Positions 46,760-56,211 of a stretch of DNA of 64,000 nucleotides are shown here, one piece after another (position 1 is the first letter of the stretch; every line of letters begins with the position of its first letter). The notes beneath the pieces are model-generated. The model worked only from the letters and a program-made list of their open reading frames with translations, made no database searches and had not been told where the DNA came from. Position numbers and translations under genes: made by a program. Where the stretch lies: positions 372,001 through 436,000 of the forward strand of contig CAVYXZ010000007.1 in the NCBI GenBank assembly GCA_963772595.1, in the 5' to 3' direction. This stretch comes from CAVYXZ01 sp963772595. GTDB taxonomy: Bacteria; Chloroflexota; Anaerolineae; Aggregatilineales; Phototrophicaceae.

Positions 46760-47494
46760 ATGCTGAACTTCCCCAGCCTTGATGACCCCTTTGCGACCGC
46801 ACTGCACGAGGCCGTGACCTATGTGATCGACCACTACGATCCGATAGGCATTATCGGCGCGGGGAGCGTCATTCATGGGCGCGGCGACCTGACCAGTGAT
46901 CTTGACCTGTACGTCATCTTCGAGGGCGATTACCGCCAGATGGAGCACCGCTTCTTCAATGGCGTGCCCTGCCAGATGTTCTGCAATCCGGTGCAGATCA
47001 TGGCGCGTTATTTTGTGGAGGAACGCGGACGCCTCAACGGCGGGCCGACGACGGCGCACATGCTGGCCGATGGCGTCGTTATTCTGGACCGAGACCCGCG
47101 CATTAAGCAGCTATGCAGCGAAGCCAGGGACGCGCTGCAACTGCCGCCGGAGCCGAATGCCGACATGCTCCAACTGATGCGCTACCGCGCCGTGTCGTCG
47201 CTGGAAAACATGCTGGATTTACGCGAGGCCGACCCGGATATGGCGATGCTCGAAATCTACAACGCCCTGCCCAATATGCTGAATTACTATTTTCTCAAGC
47301 AGGGCCAATACGTCCCGCGCCACAAAGACACGCTCAAGCAGATCCGCGACCAGGACCCTGAACTGGCCCAGATGATCCACGCGCTGTTCACCGCAGAGCC
47401 TAAATCCCGGCCCAATATTGCGCTGGCAATCGCCGATAGAACGATTGAAACGCACCGCTTCTTTGAATATACCTGGCGCGACGACAAGGTCTAG
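46760..47494 (+). CDS. Nucleotidyltransferase-domain protein
   Basis: A 244-residue protein with the polymerase-beta-like active-site pattern GAGSVIHGRGDLTSDLDLYVIF (Gly-Ser, then Asp-x-Asp) near residues 33-54. A helical C-terminal domain follows, as in aminoglycoside nucleotidyltransferases. A third acidic residue expected on a later strand is not obvious. It could modify a small molecule, tRNA or protein. No resistance family can be named. Downstream the GH36 gene converges. Confidence 0.75.
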   Translation: MLNFPSLDDPFATALHEAVTYVIDHYDPIGIIGAGSVIHGRGDLTSDLDLYVIFEGDYRQMEHRFFNGVPCQMFCNPVQIMARYFVEERGRLNGGPTTAHMLADGVVILDRDPRIKQLCSEARDALQLPPEPNADMLQLMRYRAVSSLENMLDLREADPDMAMLEIYNALPNMLNYYFLKQGQYVPRHKDTLKQIRDQDPELAQMIHALFTAEPKSRPNIALAIADRTIETHRFFEYTWRDDKV

Positions 47495-47513
47495 TGTCCG
47501 CCTTGTTTGCCGC

Positions 47514-49613
47514 TCAGACCTGCCGCAGATGCAGCAGACGGCTCTTGTAGTCAGTCAGTTCCACAGCCAGGCCAGCATACATCCAGCCGGAGCCTGAGCG
47601 CGTTTCGCCGCCGTCCACCTCTTTATAGGTCGCCGCCGGGTCCAGACCGCGCAGATAGAGCTTCGGCAGTTGGGCCGGGTCCGGCATGTGCGTGCGGAAG
47701 ACGAACAACACCGCCTCGGTGCTGTCCTGGCTCACGTACTGCACTGCCGAATAGGGGCCTTCCTGCGGCGAAAGCAGCCGGTAGAGTTTGCCGAACTGGA
47801 CAATATGGCGGATTTCCTTATACTGCGCCACCAGTTGAGCCGCTTCTTCCCGTTCCGCCTCGGACCAGTGCAGCAGATGCCCGCCGATGCCCAGGCTGCC
47901 GCACATGCTGACGTGAAAGCGAAAGCGCAGCGACTCCGGCGATTTGGCGTGTGGGTCCGAATCCGTCACCCAGGCTTCCATCGTGTTGGCCGGGAATAGC
48001 TGCGAGAAGCCTTCCTGAATGTTCAGGCGCGGGCTGGAGCGGGTGTTGTCGCTGACCCAGATCTGGTCGGCCATGCGCAAAATGCCCAGATCCGCACGTC
48101 CGCCGCCGCCAGAACAGCTTTGCCAGACCACGTCCGGGTGGCGCTGGCGCAGCGTCTGCCACAGTTGATAGACGCCGTAGACATAGCGGACCCACAACTC
48201 GCGCTGATCGCCCGGCGCATCCGGCCAGCCCGGCTCGCTGACGTTGCGGTTCATGTCCCACTTGATGAACTTGATGTTGTTCTCGCTCAGCAGGCGGTCC
48301 AGCAGATCCAGCAGATAGGTCTGCACATCGGGACGCGCCAGATTCAGGATCAGTTGATTGCGCGATTCGCTGCGCTCGCGGGTCGGGAAGTGGATTACCC
48401 AGTCCGGGTGCGTCCGGTAGAGGTCGCTGTCCGGGTTGACCATCTCCGGCTCAATCCACAGGCCGAAATCCATGCCCAGCTTGTTGACCGCCGCGATCAG
48501 CGGCTGCAAGCCATTGGGGAACTTCTTTTCGTCCGGCCACCAGTCGCCCAGGCCCGCGTTGTCCTGGTTCCGCCCGTGAAACCAGCCGTCGTCCATAACG
48601 AACAGCTCGACGCCCATCGCCGCCGCCAGTTCCGCCAGGCGAACTTGCGAGGCTTCGTCCACGTTGAAGGTGGTCGCCTCCCAGGAATTGTAGAGTACCT
48701 TGCGCAGTGCGTGACCGTTCGGCAGCACACAATCGCGGACGTAATCGTGCATCCGCTGGCTGGCCGTGCCGAAGCCGTGGGTGGTGAAGCCTGCCAGCGC
48801 TGCCGGGGTGGTGAAGATCTCGCTAGGGTTCAAGCGCCAGGCGAAATCGAAGTCATTAATGCCGATATTGATGCGCGTGGACATGAAATCGGTCACTTCG
48901 GCGGCGATCTTCCAGTTGCCGCTCCAGGCCAGCGTGCCAAACCAGACCGCGCCCTGCGTCTCGTCTGCCCCGCCCTCATCGACCGTGAACCAGGGGCTGT
49001 GATGATGGCTGGTGGTGATCCGGCGGCTTTCCAGCACCTTGACGCCCTGGACCAGCGCTTCCCGACGGATGTGCATCTCATCCAGCCAGCGGCCTGTCAG
49101 GTGAGTCAGGCGGTAGCTATCGCCGCGCGGCAGATGCCACTGCGCCGACCAGACACGCTCCAGCGTCACCGGCGTATCGCCCTGGTTCTCGATGCTCACC
49201 CAGCGTTCGATCAAATCGTAATCTTCGTAGACGCGGTAATGCAGCACGACGTTGAGCGGGTAATGGGCATCTTTCAGGGTTATATTCAACTGTGGCTCGT
49301 CATCCGACAGAATCACCGCTGAGTCGAAGCGCAGGACCACGTCGCGCACGCCATCAGCAAAGCTCAGCTTGAGGCAAGGCTCGGTGTAGTTCAGGCCCGC
49401 ATAGCCGGGATATTCTTCGGGGGTCAACTGCCCCGGCCCGTTGAACGAGGCCCAGCCCCAGGGCGATTCCGGCGCGGGATAGTCGCCCGGCAGCATCATG
49501 CGCCGTCCCCAATAGCTGTGAACCAGCCGTCCGGCATCGTTTAAGCCCAGTGCATAGCCGCTGTGCTGTGTCTCTAAAATCCATCGTTCCGAATCAAGAT
49601 GAGTAATTGGCAT
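47514..49613 (-). CDS. GH36 alpha-galactosidase
   Basis: A 699-residue enzyme that removes alpha-1,6-galactose from raffinose-type sugars or galactomannans. An N-terminal beta-supersandwich is followed by a TIM barrel with ELFVMDDGWFHGR, FGLWIEPEMVN, KWDMNRN with nucleophile Asp453, QSCSGGGGRADLGIL, and WVSDNTRS with acid/base Asp522. There is no signal peptide, so it is cytoplasmic. AGGAGG lies before the ATG. No transporter gene is adjacent on the same strand. Confidence 0.95.
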   Translation of the reverse strand: MPITHLDSERWILETQHSGYALGLNDAGRLVHSYWGRRMMLPGDYPAPESPWGWASFNGPGQLTPEEYPGYAGLNYTEPCLKLSFADGVRDVVLRFDSAVILSDDEPQLNITLKDAHYPLNVVLHYRVYEDYDLIERWVSIENQGDTPVTLERVWSAQWHLPRGDSYRLTHLTGRWLDEMHIRREALVQGVKVLESRRITTSHHHSPWFTVDEGGADETQGAVWFGTLAWSGNWKIAAEVTDFMSTRINIGINDFDFAWRLNPSEIFTTPAALAGFTTHGFGTASQRMHDYVRDCVLPNGHALRKVLYNSWEATTFNVDEASQVRLAELAAAMGVELFVMDDGWFHGRNQDNAGLGDWWPDEKKFPNGLQPLIAAVNKLGMDFGLWIEPEMVNPDSDLYRTHPDWVIHFPTRERSESRNQLILNLARPDVQTYLLDLLDRLLSENNIKFIKWDMNRNVSEPGWPDAPGDQRELWVRYVYGVYQLWQTLRQRHPDVVWQSCSGGGGRADLGILRMADQIWVSDNTRSSPRLNIQEGFSQLFPANTMEAWVTDSDPHAKSPESLRFRFHVSMCGSLGIGGHLLHWSEAEREEAAQLVAQYKEIRHIVQFGKLYRLLSPQEGPYSAVQYVSQDSTEAVLFVFRTHMPDPAQLPKLYLRGLDPAATYKEVDGGETRSGSGWMYAGLAVELTDYKSRLLHLRQV

Positions 49614-49764
49614 TCTTCTCTCCTCCTGCCCGGCTCAGGGTGCGGGCCAACCCCTTGCGCGATGATGATAACACCAATTCTACAAACCATCTGAAACCGC
49701 CGCTTGCGCACAGCCCAGGGCTGCGCTAGCGTTGTGAGGTTCGTCTGGCAGCAGGAAAAGTCTT

Positions 49765-51462
49765 ATGGAGAGTACCCTTAATTTACGCAGCGTACTGGCG
49801 CGTCTGGTACAGGATGTGCAGCGTGACTGTCACTGGCAGATCATGGACCGCCAGCACCCGCACTACGGCGCGTTGTTCAAGCCTGAAAGCGGCCTGGAAG
49901 AGGCCGGGCACGGCGGCACGACTCGTTTTGTGACCAGCCTGGGCCTTGTGCTGCTGGTGATGGAGCGCCAGCCGGAGAGTCTGCCGCCGGATTCTCCTGA
50001 GCAAGCCGACCTGCTGCATCGTATGACTATCGCGCTCGATTACATGCAGCGTGCGCAGCGGTCCAGCGGCCTGATCGACCTGCGCAGCACCAATTACAAC
50101 TCCAGCCCGGATACCGCTTTTGCCGTCGAACTGCTCTGCGCCCTGACCCGCGTGGCGCGAGGGTCAAGCCTGCTGGCGGAACCGCTGGCGCAGATCGAGA
50201 CCTTCGTGCGGCACGCAGTCGAGGGCATCAAGACCGGCGGCTTTCACACGCCCAATCACCGCTGGGTGATTATCAGCGCGCTCGCGCAGGCGGGCAGGTT
50301 ATTCGAAGGGCTGGAGATCGCCGACGTGATCCGCCAGTACGTGGCCGAAGGCTTCGACGCCGATGAAGAAGGCGCCTATATCGAGCGCAGCGTGGGCGTC
50401 TACGATACGGTCAGCAACCGGGCGCTGCTGCTCTTCGCTGAAAACTGGGACAACCCGGCAGACATCGAGGCGGCCCGCGACGCCGTCCAGCGCAACCTGG
50501 ATTTCGACCTGTATCTGCTGCACGCCGATGGCACTGCCGAGACGGGACTTTCGCGGCGGCAGGATTACGGTACGCGCACGGTCCCGGCGGGGCTGATTAC
50601 GCCGCTGCTGCAATACCATGCCCTGCGGCCCAGCGAGCGCTATCTGAAAGCGGCGCATTGGCTGTGGGACAAGGCTGGCGACACGGATGCCCACGCGGCC
50701 TACTGGACCGCCTACGTCATGCTGCGACATGGTGAGCCACCGCCAGCGGAGGCCGAGGTACCGCATAACTTCGTGCGCCATTTCCCGAAAAATCAGATCT
50801 GGCGCGTGCGTAAAGGCGAGATCAGCGCCAGCGTCTTCGGCGGAGTCACACGGTTGATGACGCTGAGTTACGGCGCGCTCTACCTGAGCAGCATCAAAAT
50901 CTCACAGACTTATTTCGGAGTCGGGCACTTCGTCCCGGAGACGATGCAGGCGAGTGACGACTGGGTCCTGCTGCATTCCTCCGGGGTGCAGAAGCTGCAC
51001 AAGCCTGGCTACGAACTGCCGCTGAACCGTCCAGTCCCGCCTGAACAGTGGAACGAGAGCTTTGCCGCGCGCGAGGTCTATCCCCTGCCGCCTGCCGAAA
51101 GTGAGCTGCGCATTACTGCGGTCGAGGATGGCTTCGATTTCCACTTTCGGACGCTACAGGGCCTGGATCAGGTGCCAGTGCAGATCGCGCTCGACTTCCC
51201 GGCGGGCGCTTACTGGGAGACCGGTGACACTGCGCTGCAAACGCAGCCGGGCCAGGTGATCTTTCTCAAATCCGGTTACGGTGAGCTGCGCGTAGGCGAC
51301 GACGTACTGCGCATCGGGCCGGGCGCGGCGGGCCACCGCTATTACGCCATGCGCCACGCCGAGCCGGTGCCTGCCGACCATACGCGCATCCTGCTGACCT
51401 TTCTAACACCGGTTGAGCATCATTTCAGGTTCCGGCTGTTCAAGGGCCTGTCTTCCAACTGA
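49765..51462 (+). CDS. Predicted alpha/alpha-toroid carbohydrate-active protein
   Basis: I cannot name a family with confidence. The 565-residue protein has a helical N-terminal two-thirds with paired motifs (NYNSSPDTAFAVELLCAL, GGFHTPNHRWVIISALAQAG, EGAYIERSVGVYDTVSNRALLL, TGLSRRQDYGTRTVP). A beta-rich C-terminal third follows. This layout recalls heparinase II/III-like lyases and other toroid enzymes, and the Asn-His pair in TPNHRW would suit a catalytic site. No signal peptide. It lies between GH36 and PL22 genes and converges with a HAD gene, overlapping it by 43 bases. Confidence 0.6.
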   Translation: MESTLNLRSVLARLVQDVQRDCHWQIMDRQHPHYGALFKPESGLEEAGHGGTTRFVTSLGLVLLVMERQPESLPPDSPEQADLLHRMTIALDYMQRAQRSSGLIDLRSTNYNSSPDTAFAVELLCALTRVARGSSLLAEPLAQIETFVRHAVEGIKTGGFHTPNHRWVIISALAQAGRLFEGLEIADVIRQYVAEGFDADEEGAYIERSVGVYDTVSNRALLLFAENWDNPADIEAARDAVQRNLDFDLYLLHADGTAETGLSRRQDYGTRTVPAGLITPLLQYHALRPSERYLKAAHWLWDKAGDTDAHAAYWTAYVMLRHGEPPPAEAEVPHNFVRHFPKNQIWRVRKGEISASVFGGVTRLMTLSYGALYLSSIKISQTYFGVGHFVPETMQASDDWVLLHSSGVQKLHKPGYELPLNRPVPPEQWNESFAAREVYPLPPAESELRITAVEDGFDFHFRTLQGLDQVPVQIALDFPAGAYWETGDTALQTQPGQVIFLKSGYGELRVGDDVLRIGPGAAGHRYYAMRHAEPVPADHTRILLTFLTPVEHHFRFRLFKGLSSN

Positions 51463-51962
51463 TCGAGCAGGTCGAGCAGCTCCAGCGGCAGCTTGATGGT
51501 GTACTGAGGCCGCTCTGAGTCGTCAGCGGGGACCTTCGAGCGGCGCGGCGACCAATCCAGCCACACGCTGATGATTCCCAAATCGTTGGCCCCTTTGACG
51601 TCGCGGCCCAGGTGATTGCCGAGCATCAGCACGCGGCCATACTGCGCCTCTGCGATGCCCAACTGGTCCAGGGCATGGCGAAACATGGCCGCGTCCGGTT
51701 TGGAGACACCGACCTGCTCGGAGATGGCGTAGGCGTCGAACAACTCGTACAGGCCATAAGGCCCCAGATTGTTGCGGAAGGTCGCTGCCGGGCCATCGGC
51801 CACCAGCGCCAGCGGATAGCCGCGTGCTTTGAGACCACGCACGAGTTCAGCCGCGCCGGGGATCAAGTCCGCCCGCAGCGAGACCTCACCGTCTTTGACT
51901 TCAGTGCCTTCGTCTATCAGGGTGTCGCCACAGTCCAGACAGACCGCCAAAATCTTCATCAT
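51420..51962 (-). CDS. HAD-superfamily hydrolase
   Basis: A 180-residue phosphatase-like protein. Motif I reads CLDCGDTL: the nucleophile Asp is present but the residue two positions on is Gly rather than the usual acid/base Asp. Motif II is near LALVADGP, motif III is the Lys of GVSKPDAAMF, and motif IV is LMLGNHLGRDVKGANDLG. It could act on a sugar phosphate given its neighbours, or be weakly active. Ends inside the 3' end of the convergent toroid gene and starts six bases after the toroid-like gene upstream on the same strand. Confidence 0.82.
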   Translation of the reverse strand: MMKILAVCLDCGDTLIDEGTEVKDGEVSLRADLIPGAAELVRGLKARGYPLALVADGPAATFRNNLGPYGLYELFDAYAISEQVGVSKPDAAMFRHALDQLGIAEAQYGRVLMLGNHLGRDVKGANDLGIISVWLDWSPRRSKVPADDSERPQYTIKLPLELLDLLDQLEDRPLNSRNLK

Positions 51963-51967
51963 CGTCC

Positions 51968-53405
51968 TCAGCGAAAACGCATCGTAAGCGGTGTGGCGGA
52001 ACTGAACTCAACCGTAATTATTTCGCCCTCGACACTGACATGCGCGTTTTCAGACAGCACCTCGACCGTCAGGCCGGGCAGAGACCACTGCGCCGGGCCA
52101 ATCATCTCCGCCGTGGCCCCAGCGGCGCGAATCTCGAAGACGTAGATCATCTCGCCCTCGCCGGAAAGCCGCAGTTCATTCGGCTGCGCCTCGGCCCGGA
52201 TGATCGATGCGCTGCGCGTACGTATCCAGCCGATGGAGCCGTCGGGCGTGCGCCAGTGGGCCGTCACCGGGTGAAACTGATTGCTGCGCGCCGGGTTCAG
52301 ATGATCGGCCTCCGCGCCCAGCAGCAGATTCTCCCCGATCCAGGCCGAGACAGTCCGGTCGGTTTCAATCGTGCGTTCGACCAGCCGCTCGCCCTGAAAG
52401 GCCGTCAGATGCGGCAGGGCCTCATCGGGAATCTGCGCGCCGATCAACGCGAAGACTGGCATGTAGAAGAAGTCGTGCGCATGATCGAAGGGCTGGTCCA
52501 CATTGGGCAGCGGGGCCTGCTCCGGCGGCACAACCGTCGCAATCCAGAGGCCGATCAGCGCCAGGTAGCCGGTCATATCCATGCCGTAGCTGCGGTCGTA
52601 GGGGCCGCAGATGTTGCGCAGCCCGGCGTGATAATACTGGGCAATGTCCTGCCACAGCTTGCGCTCCATCGTCTCGCCCAGGCGGCGCATCTCCTGCGTC
52701 AGGCCATACACCCGCCACAGCACCAGCGCGTAGAGATCGACACCATAATAAGTCGGCGAGTTGTATTCGTCGAAAGTCTCGTTGCGGTTGAAAAGGTCGT
52801 AAATCTTCTGCGCCTGCCCCGACGCATAGGCGCGCCACTCGGAGTTGTCGAGTTCCGCCCCGGCGTGATCCAGCAGGAAAGCGCTCATCAGGGAGATATT
52901 GGTGTATTCGGCGCGTACCTTGCGCATGTACGCGCCCTCTGCTGCCAGGCGGATCGAGTCCCACATCTTCTGGCGCAGCGACTCCGGCAGCAGCGTATCG
53001 TCTTCCAGCAGCAGCACAATAAACACCGTGCCAATGAACTCGCGCCAGTTCGGGTCGTAATCCTTCCACTCGACCGGGTCCTCCGGCGGATGCGGCTCCT
53101 CTGGCGCGCGGCTGAAGGTGCCGTGATAGACGGCTGGCGGGGTCGTTAAACTGATTTCCGATGATTGCCTCAATGGCCCGGCAGGCCCGCGCCACGTCAT
53201 CGCCCTGCCGGCGCATCAGCAGCCCGGTCGCATACCAGATCGTATCCCGCACCAGATGGACCGTCACCAGCCCGCTCGGTCGATGTTCCAGGTTCTCGGC
53301 CCGCAGCAGCGCCCGGTCGCCGTTCCACTGCGCATCAGCCCAGTGCAGTGATTTCTCCGTCCAATGGCGCGTATTGGCGTCCAGCTCTTGCAGTGTTTTC
53401 ATCAT
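51968..53405 (-). CDS. Predicted alpha/alpha-toroid carbohydrate-active enzyme (one frameshift)
   Basis: About 478 residues after joining two frames. It starts MMKTLQELDANTRHWTEKSLHWADAQ with GGGAG upstream, and the frame changes near 53128-53134; dropping one base joins NQFNDPAS to VYHGTFSRAPEEP. The body is helical with YDPNWREFIGTVFIVLLLED, EYNSPTYYGVDLYALVLWRVYG and GPYDRSYGMDMTGYLALIG, then a beta-rich end. It resembles toroid glycosidases and lyases, but I cannot assign a family. It is divergent from the PL22 genes (about 180 bp) and may share their control. Confidence 0.62.
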
Positions 53406-53583
53406 ATGTTTTCTCCCTGCCACCGTTCCTCTATAGTGAGGTAAATTAAGGAGGTGGACAGCAATTATGAACGATTCAGGCGCAGCCGACAATATGCTTC
53501 TCCTCGACAGATTGGCCTTAGATTGCTTATGGCGAGCCTGGGTACAATCAAGCGTGGCGTTAAAACTCAAAAAGGTGTTTATC

Positions 53584-54777
53584 ATGGGTAAAGGGCAAGT
53601 CTTTCATGATCCGCAGTTTCGTTATACCGATACTTTCAGTGGCCGCGAGATTCATCGCCTGACTGATTACCTCGGCCATTCGAATCATCTCTACTTCACC
53701 GATCCCTCCTGGTTCAACAAGGGGCGCTCGCTGTTCTTTATTTCGGACCGGGACAACCAGAGCAACATTTTTCGCTATGATCTGGACGACGCGAAGATCA
53801 CGCAGCTCACCGATTTCGACGGGCCGGGGCGCGTGGGCGGCTGTTGGAGCGAGGCGAACCAGCGCCATTACTTCTGGTGGAAGGGGCAGATTCACGAACT
53901 AAACCCGGAAACGCTGGAAGAGCGCGTCTTCTTTAAGGTTCCCGAAGGCTGGGAGAACAACTCGCGCGCCAACCCGACCGCCGACGGCAAGTATGTCATC
54001 ACCCGCCTGATGAAAGCAGTGCCGCAGGACAAACCGGCCATTTCTTTCGCCTACTCGCGCTTCCACGAGATGTTCCACGCCAAACCGCACTCGCGCATTA
54101 TCCGCGTCGAGATCGCCACCGGCGAGATGGAGATTATCCACGAAGATTACTGCTTCATCACCCACATCAATACCTCGCCCAAGCTGCCGACCATCATGAC
54201 CTTCTGCCATGAAGGCCCCTGGTACCTGGTCGATCAGCGCATCTGGGGCCTCAACATCGAGACCGGCGAGACCTGGAAGATTCGCTCGCAGGAACACGAC
54301 GATTACGCCGTCGGCCACGAATACTGGTTCGAAGATGGCGAGACGCTGGGCTATCACGGCTTCCCGCGCGAGGACCGCGAGAATCACCACATTTTCGGTC
54401 ATATCAAATGGGACAACAGCGAACACGTTGAGGTCAGCTTCCCCTTCCGCTCGACCCACTTCCAGAGCAACGACAAGTCGATCATCGTCGGCGACGGCAC
54501 GCCTGCCGCTGTCTTTGGCTATCAAGGCGTGGCTCGTCCCTTCATCCAGTTGTTCAAGTGGAACGGCGAAGAATACGTCGGGCCGCGCATCCTGGCCTAT
54601 CACCGCAGCACCTTCAACGACCAGCACGCGCATCCGCACCCGCGCTTTACGCCCGATGGCAAATACGTGCTGTATTCGTCAGACCTGACCGCGTACTCTA
54701 ACATGTACATGGTCGAGGTCGGCGACTTCGAGGACCTGCCGCTGCTGACCGACGACGTTCAGCCGCGCCATACTTAA
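53584..54777 (+). CDS. Oligogalacturonate lyase, PL22 (copy 1)
   Basis: Seven-bladed propeller lyase that cleaves short pectin fragments to unsaturated galacturonate units in the cytoplasm. Family features: SNHLYFTDPSWFNKGRSLFFISDRDN, HINTSPKLPTIMTFCHEGPW with conserved His residues for metal binding, QRIWGLNIETGE, GHEYWFEDGETLGYHG, and the C-terminal HPHPRFTPDGKYVLYSSD. ATG 53584 with AAGGTG upstream gives the 397-residue form; the open frame to 53467 adds an unlike tail. No signal peptide. Copy 2 follows after seven bases. Confidence 0.85.
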   Translation: MGKGQVFHDPQFRYTDTFSGREIHRLTDYLGHSNHLYFTDPSWFNKGRSLFFISDRDNQSNIFRYDLDDAKITQLTDFDGPGRVGGCWSEANQRHYFWWKGQIHELNPETLEERVFFKVPEGWENNSRANPTADGKYVITRLMKAVPQDKPAISFAYSRFHEMFHAKPHSRIIRVEIATGEMEIIHEDYCFITHINTSPKLPTIMTFCHEGPWYLVDQRIWGLNIETGETWKIRSQEHDDYAVGHEYWFEDGETLGYHGFPREDRENHHIFGHIKWDNSEHVEVSFPFRSTHFQSNDKSIIVGDGTPAAVFGYQGVARPFIQLFKWNGEEYVGPRILAYHRSTFNDQHAHPHPRFTPDGKYVLYSSDLTAYSNMYMVEVGDFEDLPLLTDDVQPRHT

Positions 54778-54784
54778 GGAGAAC

Positions 54785-55993
54785 ATGATGTCCAAAGGCG
54801 AGGTCTTTACCGACCCGGTGTTTGAATACCGCGACAAGTTCAGCGGCTGCCGTGTCACACGGCTGAGCGATTATTTCGGCCATTCGAACCATCTCTACTT
54901 CACCGATCCCTGCTGGTTCAACGAGGGGCGCTCCTTCGTCTTCACCTCGGATCGGGGCAACCACAGCAACCTGTTCCGCTATGATCTCGATTCGCATCGC
55001 ATCACGCAGTTGACCGATCTCAGAGGCAGAAGCATCGAAAACGAGCGCGTCTTCGATCACCGCCCGGCAGGGGCCTACAGCAAGGCCAACCACAAGCATT
55101 ACTACTGGTGGCAGGGCGGCCTCTACGAATTGGACGTGGACAGCTGCGCGGAACGGCGCGTGTATCAGGCCCCGCCGGAGAAGGTGCTGGGCATTCACGG
55201 CATCACGTCTGCCGATGGCCGCTACGTCTGTAACATGATGCGCGACCGCGTTCCCGACCCGGAACCGGAAGTCGAGTACCCCTATTCGAAGTTCCCGCGT
55301 CTCTACCCGGCCCATCCGCTGACGCAGATCATCCGCGTGGAAGTCGCCACCGGCAAAATGGAGGTTATCCACGAAGACCAGCGCTTCATGACGCACGTCA
55401 ATCTCTCGCCGACGCAGCCAGAGCTGATGACCTTCTGCCATGAAGGCCCCTGGCAGGAAGTCGAGCAGCGCATCTGGGGCCTGAATATCCAGACCGGCGA
55501 GATCTGGAAAATTCGCCCGCAGGACGACGGCAAGGATTACGCTATCGGCCACGAATACTGGTTCGCCGATGGCGAACATATCGGCTATCACGGGCGGCCT
55601 CGCAGCGGCCAGGGCGATCACGTCTACGGCTATCTCAAGTGGGACAACAGCGAGCACACCGAGGTCCGCTTCCCCTTCCACTCGACTCACTTCGCCAGTG
55701 ACGATCAGCACCTGATCGTGGGCGATGGCACGCGCGTCTTCGCCCAGCCGAACCAGCCCTTTATCCAGCTTTTCCAGTGGGACGGTGAGCGTTATCGCGG
55801 GCCGAAAATCGTCGCCGAACATCGCAGCACTTTCAACGGCCAGCAGTCTCACTGTCATCCGCGCTTCACGCCCGATGGCCGCCACATCCTCTACACGTCG
55901 GACCTGACCGGCTACGCCAATATGTATCTGGCCGAACTCAAGGACTTTGACGATCTGCCGGATCTGACGCCGGATGTGTATCAGACGAGTTAA
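54785..55993 (+). CDS. Oligogalacturonate lyase, PL22 (copy 2)
   Basis: A 402-residue paralogue of the preceding gene. The two share long stretches, such as SNHLYFTDP, FCHEGPW, QRIWGLNI, GHEYWF and WDNSEH. Differences lie mainly in the middle blades (here an added RSIENERVFDHRPAGAYSK segment), so the copies may cleave different oligomers. AAGGAG precedes the ATG pair at 54785. The pair probably belongs with the LacI-importer genes downstream. Confidence 0.85.
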   Translation: MMSKGEVFTDPVFEYRDKFSGCRVTRLSDYFGHSNHLYFTDPCWFNEGRSFVFTSDRGNHSNLFRYDLDSHRITQLTDLRGRSIENERVFDHRPAGAYSKANHKHYYWWQGGLYELDVDSCAERRVYQAPPEKVLGIHGITSADGRYVCNMMRDRVPDPEPEVEYPYSKFPRLYPAHPLTQIIRVEVATGKMEVIHEDQRFMTHVNLSPTQPELMTFCHEGPWQEVEQRIWGLNIQTGEIWKIRPQDDGKDYAIGHEYWFADGEHIGYHGRPRSGQGDHVYGYLKWDNSEHTEVRFPFHSTHFASDDQHLIVGDGTRVFAQPNQPFIQLFQWDGERYRGPKIVAEHRSTFNGQQSHCHPRFTPDGRHILYTSDLTGYANMYLAELKDFDDLPDLTPDVYQTS

Positions 55994-56019
55994 AGAGCTG
56001 CTGGACGAAGCGAAGCACC

Positions 56020-56079
56020 AGTGCTGAGCAATGAGTCAAATGCTGGTCATGCACTTGATTTTTCTCAGCACTCAGCACT
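56020..56079. repeat. Inverted repeat AGTGCTGAG / CTCAGCACT
   Basis: AGTGCTGAG (56020-56028) faces CTCAGCACT twice in overlap (56064-56072 and 56071-56079). It lies between the PL22 genes and the LacI gene and could attenuate readthrough. Confidence 0.6.
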
Positions 56080-56143
56080 TCCAAATCAAAACTGCGTTCA
56101 CGGATGAAAATTAGCAACTTGTGCCCTTCATCTCACCAATGAT

Positions 56144-56171
56144 TTGACAGGCGGTGACGCTTTGCTATACT
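56144..56171 (+). promoter_or_regulatory. Promoter of the second LacI gene
   Basis: TTGACA (56144-56149) and TATACT (56166-56171) are 16 bp apart. It places transcription start near 56178, which rules out ATG 56173 as start codon. Confidence 0.8.
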
Positions 56172-56188
56172 TATGCAAAAGGTTTTAG

Positions 56189-56200
56189 TAAAAGCTTTTA
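56189..56200. promoter_or_regulatory. LacI-family operator candidate TAAAAGCTTTTA
   Basis: A perfect 12-bp palindrome sits just downstream of the expected transcription start and 12 bp before ATG 56212. Position suggests autorepression. Confidence 0.6.
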
Positions 56201-56211
56201 ACTGTGCCTTT

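Noticed and set aside
46251..47494. HEPN/MNT-type toxin-antitoxin pair
   Set aside because: The partner lacks the R-x4-6-H motif of HEPN toxins and the nucleotidyltransferase is much larger than minimal MNT antitoxins.
48120..49322. A 400-codon plus-strand frame opposite the GH36 gene
   Set aside because: Same cause: antisense of a well-conserved enzyme, with no start site or recognisable motif.
52040..53149. A 369-codon plus-strand frame opposite the toroid gene
   Set aside because: Arg-rich shadow frame. The minus-strand reading has coherent helical motifs and a ribosome site.
56173..56211. LacI start at ATG 56173
   Set aside because: The -10 box of a strong promoter overlaps this codon and an operator-like palindrome lies just after it. 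ATG 56212 gives the normal LacI N-terminus.
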